NCBI GenBank assembly: GCA_045599945.1
Contig: JAZRWY010000068.1
Span: 20,790-84,789 of the forward strand
DNA length: 64,000 nt
Reading direction: 5' to 3'
Origin: UMGS973 sp045599945
GTDB lineage: Bacteria; Bacillota; Clostridia; Peptostreptococcales; Anaerovoracaceae
The notes under the pieces are model-generated. The model ran no database searches. It was given only the letters and a program-made list of their open reading frames with translations, and was not told where the DNA came from. Position 1 is the first letter of the stretch, and the number at the start of each line of letters is the position of its first letter. Below are positions 58,560 to 64,000 of this stretch, piece after piece. The translations under genes were made by a program, and so were the position numbers.

Positions 58560-58952
58560 TTGCTTGACCTCCTCTAAGTTTTGGAATATGAAGCATGGGA
58601 GCGATGCTTTCATGACTTCAATCCTCATGAAAATAACGTAAAACATAAGGAGGTAAACGCTGTTTACCGCCAAATGGAAAGGAACTGCATACTATATTTA
58701 CTATGTTGCTCCCTTTTTTTATTAAAATGCTTTGATTGTATAGAAGTGTACCACAAAAACCGCTATTTATCAATGGTTTTACGCAATCTGAAGCGGAAAA
58801 TCCAACATTTATGCGGGCACACCTCACCTTTGTCCTTTTTGGCGTCAAAAAATGAGCAAGATAGTACAAAAGAACGGAAACTAAGTGGTATTTCCGCAAT
58901 AAATAGTTTCAGGAAAATCTCTTTCAATGATATAATATTAGAGGAGGTTCTC
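58560..58952. promoter_or_regulatory. Divergent regulatory region, alcohol dehydrogenase / radical SAM operon
   Basis: A 393-base gap without a convincing gene. The minus-strand dehydrogenase promoter is TTGATA (58773-58768) and TACACT (58750-58745), spacer 17, leaving a leader of about 180 bases. That leader holds a perfect dyad GGTAAAC (58652-58658) / GTTTACC (58662-58668). The plus-strand operon has a perfect TATAAT (58931-58936) with a weak TTCAGG 17 bases upstream. An open frame crosses the whole gap into the radical SAM gene but looks like chance. The remaining stretch (about 58780-58900) shows nothing I can assign. Confidence 0.6.
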
Positions 58953-60308
58953 ATGATTAGATTATCGAAGACGCAGAGCATTTGCCCGTACTGCCATCGT
59001 GCAGTGGATGCAGCCTATGTCATGGAAAAAGGAAAAGTGGTCCTGAAAAAGACGTGTCCGCAGCATGGATCGTTTTCAGCGGCGGTTTCTGACAGTGCGC
59101 AGGAATATGCGGACTGGACCAGACATCCGGTCATCAACATACCGCCGAAGACGGCGCAGACAAAAGGAAAAGAAGGAGAATGCCCGCTGCACTGCGGCGC
59201 CTGTGAAAACCATCTGCAGACTGCCTGCTGCGTCCTCATTGATGTGACCAGGAGATGCAACCAGCACTGTCCATACTGCTTTGCTTCTTCCGGAGACCGG
59301 GGCAGTGATGTGCCCCTTTCTGAAATTGAGAGAAAATATGACCTGCTTCTGGAATATGGAGAGGAGAGGCCTTTCAACATCCAGCTTTCCGGCGGAGAAC
59401 CGACGGTGAGAGAGGATCTTCCGCAGATCATACGGCTGGGGAGAGAAAAAGGCTTTGAATACATGCAGATCAACACCAACGGAAGACGCATTGCAGAAGA
59501 AAAAGGTTATGCAAAGAAACTAAAGGATGCGGGGGCATCTGTCATCTATCTCCAGTTTGATGGAACGGAAGATGAAATATACATGGCCATGCGGGGAGAG
59601 CCGCTTCTGGAAAAGAAGAAGGCGGCAATCCGGGAATGCCGGAAAGCCGGACTTCCGGTTACGCTTGTCCCAACGGTTGTAAGAAATGTGAATCTTGAAA
59701 ACATCGGAGAAATGCTCCGGTTTACCGTGGAAAACAGGGATGTGGTGAAAGGCATCCATTTTCAGCCGGCGGCATTCTTCGGAAGACATCCGGAGGATGG
59801 AGAAAAAAACAGGGTCACCATGTTTGATGTGATGCATGCCCTGGAACAACAGACAGACGGTCAGATCCGGCGCGAGGATCTGGTTCCCATTTCCACAGGA
59901 CATCCGCTGTGCTGTTTTTATGGGACGTTCCTTGCCGAAAAGAATGGAATCCGCTCCATGATCAGTGAGCAGACAAAACAGATGGGAGTCAGCTGCTGTG
60001 ATGCAGAAGACCCGCTGGAAGTCATAAAGAAGGACAGGGATTTTGTTCTTAACAAATGGGACCTTCCGGAATATGGTGAGGAAGACCCCGGTGCCATGGA
60101 GGAGCAGGAGGTCTATGATCTGGACGCGTTTCTTGCACAGTACAGGAGAAACATGTTTACCGTATCCGGCATGGCGTTCATGGACACGAATACAATGGAT
60201 GCAGAAAGACTGAAGAGATGCAGAGTGGTCCAGCTGGCAGAGGATGACCGGCTGATTCCATTCTGTGCATATAACGGATTATACAGAAAGGATGAATCGG
60301 ATGCTTAG
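58953..60308 (+). CDS. Radical SAM protein of the aldehyde-oxidoreductase-linked family (TrsS-like)
   Basis: A 451-residue radical SAM enzyme, MoaA/NifB-like in its core. It has an N-terminal zinc-ribbon-like segment (Cys11, Cys14, Cys35), a cysteine cluster ECPLHCGACENH, then the [4Fe-4S] site CNQHCPYC (Cys102, 106, 109) and NIQLSGGEPTVREDL. A Cys pair near the end of the core (SCCDAED) may hold an extra cluster. The start is ATG 58953 behind GAGGAGG. It heads a five-gene operon; to my recollection this set (families named after DVU_1551-1557, TrsS) travels with molybdenum aldehyde oxidoreductases. Its reaction is unknown; cofactor modification is a guess. Confidence 0.85.
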   Translation: MIRLSKTQSICPYCHRAVDAAYVMEKGKVVLKKTCPQHGSFSAAVSDSAQEYADWTRHPVINIPPKTAQTKGKEGECPLHCGACENHLQTACCVLIDVTRRCNQHCPYCFASSGDRGSDVPLSEIERKYDLLLEYGEERPFNIQLSGGEPTVREDLPQIIRLGREKGFEYMQINTNGRRIAEEKGYAKKLKDAGASVIYLQFDGTEDEIYMAMRGEPLLEKKKAAIRECRKAGLPVTLVPTVVRNVNLENIGEMLRFTVENRDVVKGIHFQPAAFFGRHPEDGEKNRVTMFDVMHALEQQTDGQIRREDLVPISTGHPLCCFYGTFLAEKNGIRSMISEQTKQMGVSCCDAEDPLEVIKKDRDFVLNKWDLPEYGEEDPGAMEEQEVYDLDAFLAQYRRNMFTVSGMAFMDTNTMDAERLKRCRVVQLAEDDRLIPFCAYNGLYRKDESDA

Positions 60309-60993
60309 ACCAGGAAATTTTGATATCATTCAGGCAGAAGTGAATGCCTGCGGACTGAAGAAGGGAGACCGGGTCCTGGATGTTGGATGCGGTCATGGAG
60401 ACACCATGAATTATCTGACGAAGGAACATGGCCTTTCCTGCACAGGAATTGACAGGAATCTCAGATTTGTGGAAGAAGCGGCAAAAGAGTATCCGGATCT
60501 GGACATACGTTTTGGAGATGGAGAGTTTCTTGACGAGTTCCCTTCCAATACCTTTGATGCCGTAAACATGGAATGCGTGCTGTCTCTGATTCAGGTGCCG
60601 GATGAGGCCCTTCATGAGGCCTGGTGCGTTCTGAAAAAGGGAGGAAAGCTTATTCTTTCCGACCTCTTTCATATCAATCCGGACCCAAAATACATGGAAG
60701 CAGTCAAGATTGAATCTCTTCGCCAGGCACAGATGGAACATCAGGAAGGAGACTGTGAAGACCGGCCGCCAAGACAGACAGATTTTCTTCATGGCGGAAA
60801 ATTCTTCATGGGCCCGCTTGCAGATGAAATAGAAAAACTGGGCTTTCAGATTATCTGGTTTGAAGACCGGACCGAGGACCTGGTTCAGTATATGGCAGAT
60901 ATTATCCTGGACGGAGAAGAAGACTCCATCATCTGTAATGTGAAAGACCGGAAGAACACCGGATATTTTGCCATGGTGGCAGAGAAACTGTAG
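60301..60993 (+). CDS. SAM-dependent methyltransferase
   Basis: A 230-residue class I methyltransferase with VLDVGCGHGDTMNYL (motif I), acidic GIDRN after strand 2, and GKLILSDLFHINPD at the post-III position. The start is ATG 60301 with AAAGGA upstream; two earlier in-frame starts (60265, 60292) lie deeper in the radical SAM gene. It overlaps that gene by eight bases and is followed two bases later by the ligase. The methyl acceptor is unknown. The context suggests a step in maturing the aldehyde-oxidoreductase cofactor or a related small molecule. Confidence 0.85.
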   Translation: MLRPGNFDIIQAEVNACGLKKGDRVLDVGCGHGDTMNYLTKEHGLSCTGIDRNLRFVEEAAKEYPDLDIRFGDGEFLDEFPSNTFDAVNMECVLSLIQVPDEALHEAWCVLKKGGKLILSDLFHINPDPKYMEAVKIESLRQAQMEHQEGDCEDRPPRQTDFLHGGKFFMGPLADEIEKLGFQIIWFEDRTEDLVQYMADIILDGEEDSIICNVKDRKNTGYFAMVAEKL

Positions 60994-60995
60994 CA

Positions 60996-61910
60996 ATGAA
61001 GAACTGGCTGGACGAATGGATTGGTGAAAAACATCAGATTAGAGACAGAGCGTCTCTGGATGAATATACAGAGGAAAAGCTGGCAGAGCAGATTTCCCAT
61101 GCACGGGAGAATTCTTCCTGGTACAGTGCTTCCCTGAAAGATGTGAAAAACTTTCGGGATCTGCCGTTTCTAACAGAAGAAGATCTCAGAGCGCATGGAA
61201 AGGAAATGCTCTGCGTAAGGGAAAGCGAAATTGCAAGAGTGGTAACAACAAGCGGAACCACGGGCCGGCCAAAGAGAGTGTGGTTTACAGAAAACGACCA
61301 GGAGCATACGGCAGACTATTTTGCCCATGGCATGCAGTTCATGACAAAGCCCGGTGACAGGGCCCTGATTCTGTTTCCGGGAGAGACGCAGGGGTCTCTT
61401 GTACGTCTTCTGTCGGACGGCCTTGGGAGAATCGGCGTTCAGACAGTATTATCTCCAGGCAGCAGTGCAGACTGCATCATCGGAGCACCGGAGGATGTGC
61501 TCAGACTCAGCAGAGATGGAAGCCGGTCTGTGAGAACGGTACTTCTTTCATCGGCCTATGTTGATGATGCAGTAAGAAAAGAGATAGAGAATAATCTATC
61601 ATGTGAAGTCTTTGAACATTACGGTATGACGGAGATGGGGCTTGGATGCGCCGTTTCCTGCGGAGAAGAAGGATACCACATCAGAGAAAATGACATATAC
61701 ATTGAAATCATTGATCCGGATACGGGAGAGGTGCTTCCTGACGGACAATGGGGAGAAATCACATTTACCAGTCTGAACCGTGAGGCCATGCCGTTCATAC
61801 GGTACAGGACGGGAGACATGTCCAGAATTCTTCCGGGAAAATGCCCCTGCGGGAGTTTTCTGAAGCGGCTGGACAGAGTAAAGGAGAGAAAAAATGGCAA
61901 ATCAGATTAA
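60996..61910 (+). CDS. Truncated AMP-dependent ligase (PaaK-like, no C-terminal domain)
   Basis: A 304-residue member of the adenylate-forming superfamily, about 120 residues shorter than phenylacetate-CoA ligase. The P-loop TTSGTTGRPKRVWFT, EHYGMTEMGLG and RYRTGDMSRI are kept, followed by CPCGSFLKRLDRVKERK, after which the chain stops. The mobile C-terminal domain that carries the second-half reaction is missing, so it may only adenylate its substrate or hand it to a partner. The next gene overlaps its end by 17 bases, so the short form is a designed unit rather than a frameshift. Confidence 0.82.
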   Translation: MKNWLDEWIGEKHQIRDRASLDEYTEEKLAEQISHARENSSWYSASLKDVKNFRDLPFLTEEDLRAHGKEMLCVRESEIARVVTTSGTTGRPKRVWFTENDQEHTADYFAHGMQFMTKPGDRALILFPGETQGSLVRLLSDGLGRIGVQTVLSPGSSADCIIGAPEDVLRLSRDGSRSVRTVLLSSAYVDDAVRKEIENNLSCEVFEHYGMTEMGLGCAVSCGEEGYHIRENDIYIEIIDPDTGEVLPDGQWGEITFTSLNREAMPFIRYRTGDMSRILPGKCPCGSFLKRLDRVKERKNGKSD

Positions 61911-62709
61911 TTACCACGCCAGAGATTTTCTGGAGCTTGGGATTGACTTCGCATATTGCAGAGTCTGTTCATCCTCCGGCTCTACCCCAAGAAAAAAAGG
62001 AGCCTCCATGCTGGTAACGGCAGATACTTCTGTCGGCACCATCGGCGGCGGAAAGATTGAAGCGGAGACCATAAGGATTGCCAGGGAGAACATGAAGCAA
62101 AAAAAGAAATCTTTCATGTATCATTTCATTCTCGATGAAACGGAAGCGGGAATCGGAATGGCCTGCGGCGGTGATGCGGATGTTCTTATTGAATGTGTTG
62201 AAAGCGCCCGGGACTGGACCCCGGAAAGAGAACTTGAACCTGTGGCATATATCTATGGCGCAGGCCATGTCGGTCTGGAATTTGAAAGAATCCTGAGATA
62301 CATAGGATTTCGCACCATCGTATTTGATGACAGGGAAGAATATGCCAACAGGATGCGGTTTCCGGATGCAGATGATGTAAGGGTGCTTCCGGACTTTGCA
62401 CATTCCTTTGACGGAATTGAAACAGACGATGATTCATACATTTTCATCGTGACAAGAGGGCATAACGGCGACCTCGATGTGCTCAGAGATGCACTGAAGA
62501 TGCCGCATGCATATCTTGGAATGATCGGCTCCAGAAAGAAAAACAGAACTCTCTATGACAGACTTCTGGAAGAGGGATTTTCTGAAGAGGAGTTTAAACA
62601 TATCTGTTCTCCAATCGGTCTCGACATCCATTCAGAGACGCCGGAGGAGATTGCGGTTGCCGTTGCAGCAGAAGTCATACAGGTGAAAGCAGGTCATGGA
62701 AAAGAGTAG
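61894..62709 (+). CDS. XdhC/CoxI-family molybdo-enzyme maturation factor
   Basis: A 271-residue protein of the XdhC family, which binds molybdenum cofactor and helps sulfurate or insert it into xanthine-oxidase-type enzymes. The N-terminal domain has CSSSGSTPRKKGASMLV and GTIGGGKIEAE, and the C-terminal Rossmann domain VAYIYGAGHVGLEFERI, followed by TRGHNGDLDVLRDAL and YLGMIGSRKKN. ATG 61894 follows AAAGGAG. It is the clearest sign that this operon serves the molybdenum aldehyde oxidoreductase encoded at 51-54 kb. Confidence 0.92.
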   Translation: MANQINYHARDFLELGIDFAYCRVCSSSGSTPRKKGASMLVTADTSVGTIGGGKIEAETIRIARENMKQKKKSFMYHFILDETEAGIGMACGGDADVLIECVESARDWTPERELEPVAYIYGAGHVGLEFERILRYIGFRTIVFDDREEYANRMRFPDADDVRVLPDFAHSFDGIETDDDSYIFIVTRGHNGDLDVLRDALKMPHAYLGMIGSRKKNRTLYDRLLEEGFSEEEFKHICSPIGLDIHSETPEEIAVAVAAEVIQVKAGHGKE

Positions 62710-63883
62710 AACAGCAGCCGTAATCCTTGCAGCAGGATATTCATCCAGAATGGGTGAATTCAAACCGCTGATGGATATACGGGGAAAATCAGTCATCGGA
62801 AGAATCATACATGCCTTTATGCAGGCGGGAATCAGAGACATCGTAGTGGTAGGCGGCCACCGGGCGGATGAATTGAAAAGCAGCCTTCCGGGTGATGTTC
62901 GTTTTGTTCTGAATGAGGATTATGACCATGGAATGTTCACTTCCATAAAGAAAGGAACAGAAGCAGTAAAGACGATGGATGCTGATGGTTTTTTCCTCAC
63001 ACCTGTCGATACACCGCTCCTCACGGACCGTGTCATAAGGCAGCTTCTTGCATGTGAGGGAAAGACGTTTGCCGTTCCGACCTACCTGGGAAAGAAGGGT
63101 CATCCCCTTTACATTCCGGCAAAGCATGTGGATGAGATTCTGTCTCATGATGGAACGGACGGACTGAAGGGCATTACGGAAAAGCATGCGATGGAGAGAG
63201 TGGAGACAGGAGACATCTCCTGCGTATTGGACATGGACACTCCGGAGGATGTCAGTGTCATAGATGCGTTCTGGATGAACTATTTCGGAAAAGGAAGACA
63301 TTTTGATATCTTTCAGGAATTGGAAAGGCTTTCTGCAGGACGCAGGTTCTATCTGATTCGGCATGGAGAGCCCTTGCAGCATGCCGGCGGAAAGATTTTC
63401 CTGGGGCAGACGGACGTGCCCCTTTCGGAAAACGGACGGAAAGAGGCAGAAAGACTCAAAGGACAGGTGGAGGCAGAGATCATCTATGCAAGTCCCCTTC
63501 TGCGGGCAGAAGAAACTGCGCAGCTGGCATTTCCGGGAAGAGAGATTATTACAGTACCGGAGTTTTCAGAGATGAACCTTGGCCCATGGGATGGAAGATA
63601 CATGGAAGAAATCCGGAGAGAAGATCCGGAGGCGTATGAGAGAAGAGGAAGAGAGCGCTTTACCTTTAAGGTGGGAAACCGAGGAGAGAATTTTTATGAT
63701 CTTCAGTTCCGCGTTCTGATGAAACTGCGAGATCTATTGAAACATGATGAAAGCAGGAACATTGCCATCGTATCGCATAGCGGTGTGATGCGATGCCTGG
63801 AAAACGGCCTTGCAGGAAAGATGGTGGATGCTCCGTGGGAGCGTCCGGATACAGGAGAAATGGTAGTGTCAAATAGGTTATGA
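62696..63883 (+). CDS. MocA-like nucleotidyltransferase fused to a histidine phosphatase
   Basis: A 395-residue two-domain protein. Residues about 1-195 are a MobA/MocA-type nucleotidyltransferase (LAAGYSSRMGEFKPL, GGHRADEL, LTPVDTPLL), a fold that cytidylates or guanylates molybdopterin. Residues about 213-395 are a histidine phosphatase with YLIRHGEPLQH (RHG 222-224), SPLLRAEETAQLAF and the second-His region IAIVSHSGVMRCLE. The ATG at 62696 overlaps the XdhC gene by 14 bases. Fusion suggests making and trimming of a nucleotide or phosphate group on the same cofactor. It is the last gene of the operon. Confidence 0.88.
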   Translation: MEKSRTAAVILAAGYSSRMGEFKPLMDIRGKSVIGRIIHAFMQAGIRDIVVVGGHRADELKSSLPGDVRFVLNEDYDHGMFTSIKKGTEAVKTMDADGFFLTPVDTPLLTDRVIRQLLACEGKTFAVPTYLGKKGHPLYIPAKHVDEILSHDGTDGLKGITEKHAMERVETGDISCVLDMDTPEDVSVIDAFWMNYFGKGRHFDIFQELERLSAGRRFYLIRHGEPLQHAGGKIFLGQTDVPLSENGRKEAERLKGQVEAEIIYASPLLRAEETAQLAFPGREIITVPEFSEMNLGPWDGRYMEEIRREDPEAYERRGRERFTFKVGNRGENFYDLQFRVLMKLRDLLKHDESRNIAIVSHSGVMRCLENGLAGKMVDAPWERPDTGEMVVSNRL

Positions 63884-64000
63884 AAACACCGGGCAAAGAA
63901 AAATGCCCTGAATTGTACTTTGAATAGTAAATAGTAGAGCTTTCAGAGCGGAGCTGCCACCCTTGACAGCGCACCGGGTCAATGCTGAACAGGCCTCACC
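63884..64000. other. Non-coding right edge of the window
   Basis: Holds a weak hairpin GGGCA (63891-63895) / TGCCC (63904-63908) after the last gene, then GC-richer sequence from about 63935 that continues past the edge. I see no complete gene. An intergenic repeat or the start of an RNA gene is possible but cannot be judged from 65 bases. Confidence 0.3.

Noticed and set aside
58581..58952. N-terminal extension of the radical SAM protein
   Set aside because: The frame is open by chance through the intergenic region; a GAGGAGG site and TATAAT point to ATG 58953, and the extension has no family resemblance.
1..64000. CRISPR arrays, transposases, phage genes, tRNA or rRNA genes
   Set aside because: I looked for regular direct repeats, transposase or integrase motifs and tRNA-like T-loops in the gaps and found none.

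Overview
The window is a replication-origin region of a low-to-medium GC Gram-positive bacterium (Bacillota). An anaerobic, Clostridia-like lifestyle fits best: there is a B12-dependent diol dehydratase, a molybdenum-type aldehyde oxidoreductase with radical-SAM and XdhC-type companions, an iron-containing alcohol dehydrogenase, and AGA-rich arginine codons. I cannot name the genus. Gene order at the origin is classical: gyrB-recF-dnaN-dnaA run left on the minus strand, and rpmH-rnpA-yidD-yidC-khpB-mnmE-mnmG-rsmG-parA-parB run right on the plus strand. DnaA boxes flank dnaA, a box/GC-cluster/DnaA-trio unwinding element sits between dnaA and dnaN, and two perfect parS sites precede parA.

From 13.3 to 18.2 kb a minus-strand operon encodes a coenzyme-B12 diol/glycerol dehydratase (large and medium subunits fused, then small subunit) and both reactivase subunits, with no shell or Pdu aldehyde-handling genes. 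aroF and truB-ribF follow. The usual truB-ribF-rpsO-pnp neighbourhood is interrupted between ribF and rpsO by 6.7 kb carrying a lipoprotein carboxylesterase, a MATE-type exporter fused to a GHKL-like ATP-binding domain, and an A-T-C nonribosomal peptide synthetase. This looks like a small natural-product locus.

From 30.7 to 43.3 kb there are transport and housekeeping genes: an MFS transporter, citrate synthase, a metal-efflux operon (ArsR-type regulator, free-standing HMA protein, P1B ATPase), a CPA-type antiporter, an orphan metal-complex binding lipoprotein, and a DUF3311-like protein and a sodium:solute symporter separated by a divergent two-component system.

From 43.4 to 63.9 kb three blocks appear to serve one molybdenum/tungsten aldehyde-oxidoreductase system. 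They are a flavin/iron-sulfur dicluster oxidoreductase with two tiny zinc-ribbon redox proteins (43.4-46.1 kb), the aldehyde oxidoreductase itself (51.4-54.3 kb), and a tight operon of radical SAM protein, methyltransferase, truncated AMP-dependent ligase, XdhC-like factor and a MocA-like nucleotidyltransferase fused to a histidine phosphatase (59.0-63.9 kb). Between them lie a FecCD-type ABC importer, a second two-component system, an amino-acid permease and an Fe-alcohol dehydrogenase. One reading, which is inference, is that aldehydes from diol dehydration or amino-acid breakdown are split to acid by the oxidoreductase and to alcohol by the dehydrogenase. No tRNA, rRNA, CRISPR array, transposase or phage gene was recognised.
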